DNA of 64,000 nt, from NCBI RefSeq assembly GCF_002043095.1, contig NZ_MVOC01000036.1, positions 62,001 to 126,000 on the forward strand, written 5' to 3'. Below the pieces are notes generated by a model. The model did no database searches. It saw only the letters and a list, made by a program, of their open reading frames with translations, and was not told the DNA's origin. Within the stretch, counting starts at the first letter, position 1. Every line of letters starts with the position of its first letter. Made by a program: the position numbers and the translations under genes. The stretch is from Mycobacterium sp. AT1 (lineage in GTDB: Bacteria > Actinomycetota > Actinomycetes > Mycobacteriales > Mycobacteriaceae). Below are positions 43,599-52,140 of the stretch, piece by piece.

Positions 43599-44474
43599 CT
43601 ACGAGCCGTCGTCGTCGTTGACGGCCAGTCGCCGGAGGTCCTCCTCGGCGTTGGTGAGGGTCGACGAGGCGGCCTCCAATGCCTTCGAAGCGGCCTGCGA
43701 CGCGTGCTCCGCCTCGGCGTGGTCGGCATCCGCGAGGCTCAGTGCGCGTTCGGCGGCGCTCAGCGTCTCGAGGACCTTCTCGTACCGTCGGCGCGCGGTG
43801 GCCAGCGCGGCAGCGCGATCGGCGAGTGTCTCGCCCGCCGTGGCCGTAGCCTGCTCGGCGGTCCGTACGTCGCGACGCGCCGTTTCGACGCGGTCGCGGG
43901 CCGCGTCCACCAGCCGCTCGTCGGGTGCGGGCGGTGGCGCCGGGGGTGAACTGACCTTGACCTTGGCCGTGGCCTTCGGAGCGGGGCCGACCGCGGTGAC
44001 GGCGCCGAATTCGCCGAAACCCGACCACCTTTCGGCCTTCTGCAACCGTCCCATCCGGGCCGCGACTTCGGGATCGGCGACGGCGGCCTGCAGCGTGCCG
44101 ACGACGTCGTCGCGCAGAGCGGCCGACGGGCGCGAGACGTCGGCGGCGGCGAATCCGGTTCGCACCAGCTCGTCGACCAGTTTGCGTTGCGCCGCAGACA
44201 ATTCGCGGATCTTCGCGCCGTCCATGGCCGCGTGCGCGGCCCGCAGGTGCTGGCCGATGTCGGCGAGCCTGCTCGTGGCGGTACCGTCGGCGCGGACGAG
44301 TGCGTTGACGACCCACGCCGCCGCCGTCGGCCGCCGCGCCGCGCCGATGGTCCGGGCCGCGTCACGGTCCCCGCGCTTCTTGGCCTCGGTCACCAGTTCC
44401 TTGCGCAGTTCGGTGAACTCGGCCGGGTCGACGCCGTAGAGCCGGTCGAGGTCCTCATCCGCGCGGGACGTCAC
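43599..44474 (-). CDS. Coiled-coil protein of unknown function
   Basis: 291 residues, GTG start overlapping the Lrp gene stop (GTGA). The N-terminal 140 residues form a helical domain (LYGVDPAEFTELRKELVTEAKKRGD, AAWVVNALVR). After a linker with PPAPPPAPDE, residues about 190-285 make a heptad-rich coiled coil (AARDRVETARRDVRTAEQA). No signal or enzyme motif is seen. Related proteins occur widely in actinobacteria, but no function is known to me. Confidence 0.8.
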   Translation of the reverse strand: MTSRADEDLDRLYGVDPAEFTELRKELVTEAKKRGDRDAARTIGAARRPTAAAWVVNALVRADGTATSRLADIGQHLRAAHAAMDGAKIRELSAAQRKLVDELVRTGFAAADVSRPSAALRDDVVGTLQAAVADPEVAARMGRLQKAERWSGFGEFGAVTAVGPAPKATAKVKVSSPPAPPPAPDERLVDAARDRVETARRDVRTAEQATATAGETLADRAAALATARRRYEKVLETLSAAERALSLADADHAEAEHASQAASKALEAASSTLTNAEEDLRRLAVNDDDGS

Positions 44475-44986
44475 AGCGGGGACGCCCCGCGGAGGTGCTC
44501 GAAGATCAGCGACGTCTGGGTCCCCGCCACGTCGGCGTCGGAGTTGAGGTTCTCCACGACGAAGGATCGGAGGTCGTCGGTGTCGCGCGCGGCGACGTGG
44601 AGGAGGAAGTCGTCGGCACCGGCGAGGAAGTAGACGTCCATCACCTGTGGACGCGTCCGGATGTTCTGGATGAAGCTGCCGATCTTGCCTCGCGCGTTCG
44701 CCTGGAGGCTGACCGAGATCATCGCCTGCATCGGCAGCCCGATGGCCGCCGGGTCGACGTCGGCGTGGAATCCGCGGATGACGCCGATGTCCTGGAGGCG
44801 CCGGACCCGGCCGTGACAGGTCGAGGGCGCGATCCCGACGAGGTCGGCCAACGCGGTGTTCGACAGCCGCGCGTCAGCGTGCAGCGCGGTCAGGAGACGT
44901 CGGTCGGTGGCGTCCAGATCGGCGGGTTGAACATTCTTCGACGGCTGAGGTCCTGGAGCGGTCATCTTCGAAGATCGTTCTGACAT
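44471..44986 (-). CDS. aldR: Lrp/AsnC-family regulator (AldR-like)
   Basis: 171 residues, ATG start, preceded by a leaderless -10 box. Helix-turn-helix DLDATDRRLLTALHADARLSNTALADLVGIAPSTCHGRVRRL, then a RAM domain (about 85-165). It diverges from ald, the position of AldR in mycobacteria, which controls alanine dehydrogenase in response to alanine and other amino acids. Naming is by position. Confidence 0.88.
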   Translation of the reverse strand: MSERSSKMTAPGPQPSKNVQPADLDATDRRLLTALHADARLSNTALADLVGIAPSTCHGRVRRLQDIGVIRGFHADVDPAAIGLPMQAMISVSLQANARGKIGSFIQNIRTRPQVMDVYFLAGADDFLLHVAARDTDDLRSFVVENLNSDADVAGTQTSLIFEHLRGASPL

Positions 44987-44992
44987 GGAGCG

Positions 44993-44998
44993 ACTTTA
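44993..44998 (-). promoter_or_regulatory. -10 box, leaderless start of the Lrp regulator
   Basis: Minus-strand TAAAGT is 6 bases before ATG 44986. The 93-base divergent region up to ald should also hold the regulator's binding sites, but no clear repeat stands out beyond CGTACG at 45031. Confidence 0.55.
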
Positions 44999-45079
44999 TC
45001 GAATCTCTGACGAACTTGTTGCCATGCATTCGTACGTTCTTCACAATTCAACCAACAGACAACGACCTGAGGAGCTGTC

Positions 45080-46195
45080 ATGCGCGTCGGAATCCCGACC
45101 GAGATCAAGAACAACGAGTACCGGGTGGCCATCACCCCGGCCGGGGTGGCGGAACTGACCCGCCGCGGCCACGAGGTACTCGTCCAAGCGGGCGCGGGCG
45201 AGGGCTCCGCGATCTCCGACGGCGACTTCAAGGCCGCAGGTGCACAGACCGTCGAGTCTGCGGATGCGGTCTGGGCCGACGCCGACCTGCTGCTCAAGGT
45301 CAAGGAGCCCATCGAGGCCGAATACGGCCGGATGCGCAAGGGCCAGACGCTCTTCACCTACCTCCACCTCGCGGCGTCGCGGCCGTGCACCGACGCACTG
45401 ATGGCGTCGGGCACCACCTCGATCGCGTACGAGACGGTGCAGACCGCCGACAACGCGCTGCCGCTGCTCGCCCCGATGAGCGAGGTCGCCGGCCGGCTGT
45501 CCGCGCAGGTCGGCGCCTACCACCTGATGCGCACCCAGGGCGGCCGCGGCGTGCTCATGGGCGGCGTCCCCGGCGTCGCCCCGGCCAAGGTCGTCGTGAT
45601 CGGTGGCGGCATGGCGGGCGACAACGCCGCCGCCGTGGCGTGGGGCATGGGCGCACACGTCACCGTGTTCGACCTGAACGTCAACACGCTGCGCAAGATC
45701 GACGCCGAGTACGGCGGTGCCATCGAGACCCGGTACTCGTCCGCGCTGGAGCTCGAAGAGGCGGTCAAGCAAGCCGACCTGGTCATCGGCGCGGTGCTGG
45801 TGCCCGGCGCCAAGGCCCCCAAGCTGGTCACCAACTCGACCGTCGCAGGCATGAAGGCCGGTGCCGTCCTGGTGGACATCGCGATCGACCAGGGTGGTTG
45901 CTTCGAGGACTCGCGTCCGACCACGCACGACGACCCGACGTTCGCCGTGCACGACACGGTCTTCTACTGCGTGGCAAACATGCCGGGCGCCGTCCCCCGC
46001 ACGTCGACCTTCGCCCTGACCAACGCGACGATGCCGTACGTGGTCAAGCTCGCCGACAAGGGCTGGAAGGCCGCCTGCGCCGCGGATTCTGCTCTGGCCA
46101 AGGGTCTTTCAACCCACGAGGGCGCACTCGTCTCCGAGCAGGTCGCCGCCGACCTCGGGCTGCCCTTCACCGATCCGGCCGGCCTGCTGATCTAA
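45080..46195 (+). CDS. ald: Alanine dehydrogenase
   Basis: 371 residues, ATG start with GAGGAG 5 bases upstream. It interconverts L-alanine and pyruvate plus ammonia with NADH. Catalytic K75 and H96 (YLHLAAS) and the Rossmann loop VIGGGMAGDNAA are present. Length and sequence match the mycobacterial enzyme (40 kDa antigen). Induced by alanine and low oxygen in relatives, via the adjacent Lrp-type regulator. A GC-rich hairpin follows. Confidence 0.97.
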   Translation: MRVGIPTEIKNNEYRVAITPAGVAELTRRGHEVLVQAGAGEGSAISDGDFKAAGAQTVESADAVWADADLLLKVKEPIEAEYGRMRKGQTLFTYLHLAASRPCTDALMASGTTSIAYETVQTADNALPLLAPMSEVAGRLSAQVGAYHLMRTQGGRGVLMGGVPGVAPAKVVVIGGGMAGDNAAAVAWGMGAHVTVFDLNVNTLRKIDAEYGGAIETRYSSALELEEAVKQADLVIGAVLVPGAKAPKLVTNSTVAGMKAGAVLVDIAIDQGGCFEDSRPTTHDDPTFAVHDTVFYCVANMPGAVPRTSTFALTNATMPYVVKLADKGWKAACAADSALAKGLSTHEGALVSEQVAADLGLPFTDPAGLLI

Positions 46196-46212
46196 GTCAC
46201 ATCCACCCCACC

Positions 46213-46241
46213 CCGGCCGGCGCCGTCACGGTGCCGGCCGG
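46213..46241 (+). terminator. Hairpin terminator after ald
   Basis: CCGGCCGGC (46213-46221) and GCCGGCCGG (46233-46241) pair perfectly around an 11-base loop, 17 bases after the ald stop. No T-run follows, as is common in mycobacteria. Confidence 0.65.
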
Positions 46242-46250
46242 GAGGGTTGA

Positions 46251-46268
46251 ACTTGACACCTGTCAAGT
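46251..46268. promoter_or_regulatory. Perfect 18-bp palindromic operator
   Basis: ACTTGACA-CC-TGTCAAGT has two perfect 8-base arms and ends at the first base of the -10 box TAAGCT (46268-46273). It lies between the likely -35 and -10, so a bound repressor would block the promoter. The form suits a TetR-type regulator; none is encoded next to it. Confidence 0.75.
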
Positions 46269-46273
46269 AAGCT
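46268..46273 (+). promoter_or_regulatory. -10 box, leaderless start of the DUF4334 gene
   Basis: TAAGCT ends 6 bases before ATG 46280. It decides that ATG, rather than GTG 46274, is the start. Confidence 0.55.
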
Positions 46274-46279
46274 GTGGGC

Positions 46280-46846
46280 ATGCTGCTCACCGACGTTCTG
46301 CTCGATGCACCCACCACGACGACCGAGGCGTTGGCGATCTACGACGCCGCACCCGCCGTCGAGCCGGACTTCATGATCGGGACGTGGCACGGCGCCGAGT
46401 TGCCGACGGACCACCCGTTGGACGGCATGCTGGCCGCCAGCGGATGGTGGGGCAAGCAGTTCGTCGACGCCGAGACCGTGCATCCCCTGCTGTTTCCGAC
46501 CGCCGACGGTTCGGCCCTGTGGGCGCTCAACCCGGCGCTCGCCTTCGGTGGACTCGGCGTGGCCACCCGCGTCCCCGGGCTCAAGAACCGCGACTTCTCC
46601 GGCGCGATCGCGAAGCTCAAGCCGGTGCTCGGCACCACCGCATCCAAGGCGCGGCTGCGCACGACGCGCTACCGCGGCGTCGACACCGCCACCATGGTCT
46701 ACGACCAACTGCCGATCAACGACGTGTTCCGGTTGCTCGACGATGCACCAGGCTCCGAGACCGTGATCGGCGCCATGGACCTGCGCGGATCGTCCCGACC
46801 GTACTTCTTCGTCCTCCGGCGCGACGACTCCCTGCGGGTCGACTAG
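46280..46846 (+). CDS. GXWXG/DUF4334 domain protein
   Basis: 188 residues from ATG 46280. The N-terminal GXWXG domain has EPDFMIGTWHGAELP and SGWWGKQF; the C-terminal DUF4334 domain has LRTTRYRGVDTATMVYDQLPINDVFR and PYFFVLRR. Proteins of this type are small and soluble; some bind or convert hydrophobic compounds, but no reaction is established to my knowledge. Controlled by the palindromic operator just upstream. The stop shares CTAG with the beta-lactamase stop. Confidence 0.88.
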   Translation: MLLTDVLLDAPTTTTEALAIYDAAPAVEPDFMIGTWHGAELPTDHPLDGMLAASGWWGKQFVDAETVHPLLFPTADGSALWALNPALAFGGLGVATRVPGLKNRDFSGAIAKLKPVLGTTASKARLRTTRYRGVDTATMVYDQLPINDVFRLLDDAPGSETVIGAMDLRGSSRPYFFVLRRDDSLRVD

Positions 46847-47757
46847 CCCGCCGACAGGTACGGCAGTACCAGTGTGGTGACCTCGGCGACGAGCGACCGT
46901 AGGTCGTGGGCCTCGGGGTCGTCGGTCCGCGACCTCGTCATGATCGACAGCACGGCACGTCGACCGTCCGGGCCGTAGACGACACCGACGTCGTTGGTGC
47001 TGCCGTAGGCACCGCCGCCGGTCTTGTCCGCACTGGTCCACCCCGCCGGTAGACCGGCGCGCAGGCTCGAGGTCTGGTTGCCCCGCATCCACCGCTCGAG
47101 TTGGGCTCGGTGCGGAGCGTCCAAGACGTCGCCCGTCAGCAGGCGCTGGTATCCGCCGCCGAGCGCACGGGGCGAGCTGGTGTCACGCGGATCGCCGGGA
47201 ACGGCGGAGTTCAGGTCGGTCTCCCACCGGTCCAGGCGGGTCCGGTCGTCGCCGAGCGTGCGCGCGGAGGCGGTGACCGCGGACGGACCACCGATGATGC
47301 GCAGCAGCCAGTTGCCAGCGGTGTTGTCGCTACGCTGCAGCGCCGCTTCGCACAGTTCGCCGATCGTCATGTTCTGACCGACCCGCGGCTCGGTGACCGG
47401 CGAATTCGCCACCACGTCACCCGCTTCGATCGTCACCGCATCGGTCAGCTGCAGCGCTCCGGTCTGATCCTTCTGCAGCACCCTGCCCGCCGCGTACGCC
47501 TTGAACGTCGAGCACATGGCGAACGTGTCGTCGGCGCGGTTGGCGACCGAACGGCCGCCGTCCAGAGCGGCCGCCCAGGTCCCGATGAACGCGTCGTACC
47601 GACGCTCGAGGGCAGCGAACTGGTCCCCGAGGACCGGCAGGGGTTCAGCCGGATCGGCCTTGGCTGGCAAGCTCGCACACGCCGCCAAACCCGCCACCGC
47701 TCCGACGCCGACGCCGACGCCGACGAAGAGCCCGCGCCGCGAGATGGCCGATCCCAT
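46843..47757 (-). CDS. Class A beta-lactamase, lipoprotein with Tat signal
   Basis: 304 residues, ATG start. The Tat signal has the twin arginine S6-R7-R8 and ends with a lipobox LAAC (C27), so the enzyme is probably exported folded and membrane-anchored. Active-site motifs are complete: S83-T-F-K86, S143-D-N145, E179 in RWETDLN and K245-T-G. M. tuberculosis BlaC has SDG in place of SDN, so inhibitor and substrate profile may differ. The ATG shares its A with the pepR stop (TGATG). It confers beta-lactam hydrolysis. Confidence 0.94.
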   Translation of the reverse strand: MGSAISRRGLFVGVGVGVGAVAGLAACASLPAKADPAEPLPVLGDQFAALERRYDAFIGTWAAALDGGRSVANRADDTFAMCSTFKAYAAGRVLQKDQTGALQLTDAVTIEAGDVVANSPVTEPRVGQNMTIGELCEAALQRSDNTAGNWLLRIIGGPSAVTASARTLGDDRTRLDRWETDLNSAVPGDPRDTSSPRALGGGYQRLLTGDVLDAPHRAQLERWMRGNQTSSLRAGLPAGWTSADKTGGGAYGSTNDVGVVYGPDGRRAVLSIMTRSRTDDPEAHDLRSLVAEVTTLVLPYLSAG

Positions 47758-49085
47758 CAGCCGGCGATCGACCGAAGTGCTTGCGGCAGTGACTTCTTCG
47801 AGCGGTGCGGTCCGAGCACGGCGGCGCCGTAGGGCCGCGCCAACAGTTGCTTGGCCACCGCGTTCACCTCTTCGAGGTTGACGGCGTCGATCAAGGCCAA
47901 CGTTTCGTCGATGCTGCGGTGCGTGCCGAAGTTCAGCTCACTGCGTCCGATGCGATGCATCCGCGAGCCCGAGTCCTCCAAGCCGAGCACCAGGCCACCG
48001 CGCAACGAGCCCTTGGCAATTCGGCACTCGGCCTCGGTGATACCGTCCCTGGCCACCTCGGCCAGCACGTCCGAGGCCACCTGGGTGACCTCGTCGAACC
48101 GCTCCGGCAGGCAGGCGGCGTACACCGACAGCGCTCCCGCGTCGGAGAACGTGTCGATGCTGGAGTAGACGGAGTAGGCCAGCCCGCGCGTCTCCCGAAT
48201 CTGTTGGAACAGACGCGAACTCAGCCCGCCACCCAAGGCGCTGTTGAGCACCGAGAGCGCCCACCGGTGGTTCCAGTGCCGGCCAGGGGTCCGCACGCCG
48301 AGGAACACGTGCGTCTGTTCACCGTCGCGGTTGACCAGCTGCAGGCTCGGCCGGCCCGGCACCCGACCGGTCCCCTTGCGGGGCGCAACGGGTTCGCGCT
48401 TCGTGCGCAGTCGCGGACCGAAGTGCTCCTTGACCAACGCCACCACCTGATCGTGGTCGACGTTGCCTGCCACCGCGACCACCATGCGTTCCGGTGTGTA
48501 GCGCCGCACGTGGAACGAATGCAGCTGCGTCCTGGTCATCGTCGAAATCGATTCGACACTCCCGATCACCGGACGGCCCACCGGATGGTCCCCGAACATC
48601 GCCGACAGGAAGACATCCCCGAGGGTGTCCTCGGGGTCGTCGTCGCGCATGGCGATTTCCTCGAGGACGACGTCACGTTCGACCTCGACGTCGTCGCTGG
48701 CGCATCGGCCTCGGAGCACCACGTCGGCGACCAAGTCGACGGCCAACTCGAGGTCGGTGTCGAGGACGTGCGCGTAGTAACAGGTGTGCTCGCGCGCGGT
48801 GAACGCATTCAACTCGCCGCCAACGGCGTCGACGGCCTGGGCGATCTGGACCGCCGAGCGCGTCGGCGTCGACTTGAACAGCAGATGTTCGAGGAAGTGC
48901 GCGGCGCCGGCCACGCTATGACCTTCGTCGCGTGATCCGACGCCCACCCACACACCCACGGACGCCGAGCGCACCGACGGGACGAACTCCGTGACTACCC
49001 GGAGCCCGCCCGCCAGTGTGCTGCGGCGAACGTGGTTGGTTGGCCCCGCGGACGCGAGGAGCGATGAATCAGTTGATCGCGGCAT
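47757..49085 (-). CDS. pepR: M16 zinc protease PepR
   Basis: 442 residues from ATG 49085. Zinc motif H63-F-L-E66-H67 (inverted HxxEH) in AAHFLEHLLFK with a distal acid in the following helix (REHTCYYAHVL, then DVEVERDVVLEEIAMRDDDPED). The second domain keeps the LNSALGGGLSSRLFQQIRE clamp. M16 peptidases of this type process short or misfolded peptides. The start overlaps the pnp end by 17 bases. A partial ORF extends upstream but is not coding. Confidence 0.95.
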   Translation of the reverse strand: MPRSTDSSLLASAGPTNHVRRSTLAGGLRVVTEFVPSVRSASVGVWVGVGSRDEGHSVAGAAHFLEHLLFKSTPTRSAVQIAQAVDAVGGELNAFTAREHTCYYAHVLDTDLELAVDLVADVVLRGRCASDDVEVERDVVLEEIAMRDDDPEDTLGDVFLSAMFGDHPVGRPVIGSVESISTMTRTQLHSFHVRRYTPERMVVAVAGNVDHDQVVALVKEHFGPRLRTKREPVAPRKGTGRVPGRPSLQLVNRDGEQTHVFLGVRTPGRHWNHRWALSVLNSALGGGLSSRLFQQIRETRGLAYSVYSSIDTFSDAGALSVYAACLPERFDEVTQVASDVLAEVARDGITEAECRIAKGSLRGGLVLGLEDSGSRMHRIGRSELNFGTHRSIDETLALIDAVNLEEVNAVAKQLLARPYGAAVLGPHRSKKSLPQALRSIAG

Positions 49086-51348
49086 CTGCGGGTTCGGCAC
49101 CCGTATCCGTCGAGACGTCGGTGTCCGAGGATGCGTCGCTCGCCCCGGCTTCGGCGTCTTCGGCAACCAGCACCAAGGAGATCTTGCCGCGGTTGTCGAT
49201 GTCGGCGATCTCCACGCGGAGCTTGTCACCGACCTTGCAGACGTCTTCGACCTTGTTGATCCGCTTGCCGCGACCCAACTTCGAGATGTGGACCAGGCCG
49301 TCACGACCGGGCAGCAGCGACACGAACGCACCGAAGTCGGTGGTCTTGACGACGGTTCCGAGGAACCGCTCCCCGATCTTGGGCAGCTGCGGGTTGGCGA
49401 TCGCGTTGATCAAGTCGATCGCAGCCTGCGCGGCTTCGCCGTTGGAGGCGCCGACGAACACGGTGCCGTCGTCCTCGATCGAGATCGACGCACCCGTCTG
49501 CTCGGTGATCGAGTTGATCATCTTGCCCTTGGGCCCGATGACCTCGCCGATCTTGTCGATCGGCACCTTGATCGTGGTGATCCGCGGCGCGTAGAGGCTC
49601 ATCTCGTCGGGCTCGTCGATGGCCTCGGCCATGACCTCGAGAATCGTGATGCGCGCATCCTTGGCCTGCGCCAGCGCACCGGCCAGCACACTCGACGGGA
49701 TGCCGTCGAGCTTGGTGTCGAGCTGCAGCGCGGTGACGAAGTCCTTGGTGCCTGCGCACTTGAAGTCCATGTCGCCGAACGCATCCTCGGCGCCGAGGAT
49801 GTCGGTCAGGGTGACGAAACGACGCTCGGTCTTGCCGTCCACCTCGACGTCGTCGGAGACGAGGCCCATCGCGATACCCGCAACCGGAGCCTTCAGCGGC
49901 ACACCGGCATTCAGCAGCGACAGGGTCGAGGCACACACCGAGCCCATCGACGTCGAGCCGTTGGAGCTGAGCGCCTCCGACACCTGGCGGATGGCGTACG
50001 GGAACTCCTCGATGCTCGGCAACACCGGCATCAGGGCGCGCTCGGCGAGCGCTCCGTGGCCGATCTCGCGACGCTTCGGCGAGCCGACGCGGCCGGTCTC
50101 ACCGGTCGAGTACGGCGGGAAGTTGTAGTGGTGCATGTAGCGCTTGGACGTCTCCGGCCCGAGCGAGTCGATCTGCTGGGCCATCTTGACCATGTCGAGG
50201 GTCGTGACGCCCATGATCTGGGTCTCACCACGCTCGAACAGGGCGCTGCCGTGCGCACGCGGGATGACGGCCACCTCGGCCGACAGCGCGCGGATGTCCG
50301 TGATGCCGCGGCCGTCGATGCGGAAGTGGTCGGTCAGGATGCGCTGGCGAACCAGCTTCTTGGTCAGCGAGCGGAACGCCGCGCCGATTTCCTTCTCACG
50401 CCCGGCATAGGTCTCGGCGAGGCGCTCGAGCACCTCGACCTTGATCTGGTTGCTGCGCTCGTCGCGCTCTTCCTTGCCTGCGATGGTGAGCGCCTTGGAC
50501 AGCTCGTCGGTGGCCACCGAGGACACCGCGTAGAACACGTCGTCCTGGTAGTCCGGGAACACCGGGTAGTCGGCGACGGGCTTGGCCGCGCTGTCGGCCA
50601 GTGCCTGCTGCGCGTCGCACAGGGCCGCGATGAACGGCTTTGCGGCTTCGAGGCCCTCGGCGACGACGGCCTCGGTGGGCGCACCAGCGCCACCGGCGAT
50701 GAGCTCGATGACCCGGTCGGTGGCCTCGGCCTCGACCATCATGATGGCGACGTCGTCGCCTGCCTTGCGACCCGCGACGACCATGTCGAACACGGCGCCC
50801 TCGAGCTGCTCGACGGTCGGGAACGCGACCCACTGGCCGTCGATGAGCGCGACGCGCACGCCGCCGACGGGACCGGAGAACGGGATGCCCGAGATCTGGG
50901 TGGACGCGGATGCGGCGTTGATGGCCAGCACGTCGTACAGGTCCTTGGGATCAAGGCTGAGGATCGTGACGACGACCTGGATCTCGTTGCGCAGACCCGA
51001 GATGAAGGTCGGGCGCAGCGGCCGGTCGATCAGACGGCAGGTCAGGATCGCGTCGGTGGAGGGACGGCCCTCGCGACGGAAGAACGAGCCGGGGATGCGT
51101 CCCGCGGCGTACATGCGCTCTTCGACGTCGATCGTCAGCGGGAAGAAGTCGAAGTGATCCTTGGGCTGCTTGCTGGCCGTGGTGGCGCTCAGCAGCATGG
51201 TCTCGTCGTCGAGGTAGGCGACGACGGCGCCGGCGGCCTGCTTGGCCAGCCGGCCGGTTTCGAAGCGAATGGTGCGGGTGCCGAACGTCCCGTTGTCGAT
51301 CACGGCGGTGGATTCGAAGACGCCGTCTTCGATTTCAGTTGCAGACAT
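49069..51348 (-). CDS. pnp: Polyribonucleotide nucleotidyltransferase (PNPase)
   Basis: 759 residues from ATG 51348. Two RNase PH-like domains (about 10-150 and 330-560) joined by a helical linker, a KH domain (IGEVIGPKGKMI) and an S1 domain (GTVVKTTDFGAFVSLLPGRDGLVHISKLG), then an acidic tail. It degrades RNA phosphorolytically from the 3' end. M. tuberculosis GpsI/PNPase (Rv2783c) is the equivalent. Works with RNase J and the DEAD helicase also encoded here. Confidence 0.98.
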   Translation of the reverse strand: MSATEIEDGVFESTAVIDNGTFGTRTIRFETGRLAKQAAGAVVAYLDDETMLLSATTASKQPKDHFDFFPLTIDVEERMYAAGRIPGSFFRREGRPSTDAILTCRLIDRPLRPTFISGLRNEIQVVVTILSLDPKDLYDVLAINAASASTQISGIPFSGPVGGVRVALIDGQWVAFPTVEQLEGAVFDMVVAGRKAGDDVAIMMVEAEATDRVIELIAGGAGAPTEAVVAEGLEAAKPFIAALCDAQQALADSAAKPVADYPVFPDYQDDVFYAVSSVATDELSKALTIAGKEERDERSNQIKVEVLERLAETYAGREKEIGAAFRSLTKKLVRQRILTDHFRIDGRGITDIRALSAEVAVIPRAHGSALFERGETQIMGVTTLDMVKMAQQIDSLGPETSKRYMHHYNFPPYSTGETGRVGSPKRREIGHGALAERALMPVLPSIEEFPYAIRQVSEALSSNGSTSMGSVCASTLSLLNAGVPLKAPVAGIAMGLVSDDVEVDGKTERRFVTLTDILGAEDAFGDMDFKCAGTKDFVTALQLDTKLDGIPSSVLAGALAQAKDARITILEVMAEAIDEPDEMSLYAPRITTIKVPIDKIGEVIGPKGKMINSITEQTGASISIEDDGTVFVGASNGEAAQAAIDLINAIANPQLPKIGERFLGTVVKTTDFGAFVSLLPGRDGLVHISKLGRGKRINKVEDVCKVGDKLRVEIADIDNRGKISLVLVAEDAEAGASDASSDTDVSTDTGAEPADAAIN

Positions 51349-51646
51349 ACGTGTGTCAGGCCTCTTTGGTTCTCGTGTGGTGCTGTTTCGCACCCCTTTT
51401 TTCGCGCGTCACGCACGAGAACCCGGGAAATGCCGACGGCCGTCGATCGAAGCGGTCGGAGCCGCCCCTTTCGCGGGGCTCCGGCAGCCACTACCGAAGA
51501 CCGCCCATTCGAAGACGGGTCCTGCCGGTGACGCACTGGAACGGTGCCCGCGGATATGCGCGAACCGCACCGACGTTCGAGCCAGAACAGGCTCAAAACA
51601 CGTTCATGTTACACCGCGGCAATTCGCGAACCCGCCGCTGGGGCCG
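51349..51646. other. Intergenic region before pnp with a hairpin
   Basis: 298 bases between the lppU stop and the pnp start hold no credible ORF. On the minus strand GGAGCCCC (51482-51475) can pair with GGGGC-GGCTCC (51468-51458) with a small bulge, a probable terminator or leader structure. Closer to pnp lies a short GGTGC/GCACC hairpin (51379-51394). PNPase mRNA leaders are autoregulated in other bacteria. Confidence 0.5.
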
Positions 51647-52126
51647 TTACGACACGTCTTCTACGCACACCGTGAACTGGCGCACGTCGTAGGCGTAGCC
51701 GATACCGGTGGCGCACTGGTCGACGTTGGCGACCTCGCGCATGATCTGGGTGGCACGTTGGCGATTCGGCACGGCTCGGTCGTTGCAGTCGACCCTCACG
51801 GGATCGCGGGCGTTCTCCGGGTCGATGCTCATGCAACCACCGACCACCCAGTCGACGTCCATGCAGATCGTCGAGCCGGATCCACTGAAGGAACTGCGCA
51901 TCGAGTAGTACGTGTCGACGTCCATCGGACAATCGTCGGTCCTTTGGACCACGTCCACGACGCGGAAGTTGGACTCCCGGCTGCCGCACTGCACTCGGGC
52001 GGTTTCCGGTCGGTCCGGCGGGCCGCCGACCTTCAGGCAGTCCCCCACCTGCATGTCGGCGGCCGCCGCGGACGAACACCCCACTACCGTCATCGCCGTG
52101 ACGATGACGGCGAGCAGGGTCTTCAC
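51647..52126 (-). CDS. lppU: Lipoprotein LppU
   Basis: 159 residues from GTG 52126. A short signal peptide ends in TVVGC (C17). The mature part has paired cysteines (DCLKVGG, VQCGSRES, DDCPMDVD, VVGGCMSI, RVDCNDR) that probably form disulfides outside the membrane. The position between rpsO and pnp matches lppU of M. tuberculosis. Function unknown. Confidence 0.87.
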   Translation of the reverse strand: MKTLLAVIVTAMTVVGCSSAAAADMQVGDCLKVGGPPDRPETARVQCGSRESNFRVVDVVQRTDDCPMDVDTYYSMRSSFSGSGSTICMDVDWVVGGCMSIDPENARDPVRVDCNDRAVPNRQRATQIMREVANVDQCATGIGYAYDVRQFTVCVEDVS

Positions 52127-52140
52127 GTGAAGACTTGCGA

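Noticed and set aside
46253..46258. TTGACA read as a -35 box for the DUF4334 gene
   Set aside because: The only good -10 (TAAGCT, 46268) is 9 bases away; TTGACA is one arm of the palindrome.
51379..51402. Plus-strand hairpin GGTGC/GCACC followed by six T, like an intrinsic terminator
   Set aside because: No plus-strand gene ends here; the stem is only 5 bases and the run is probably part of the minus-strand pnp leader.
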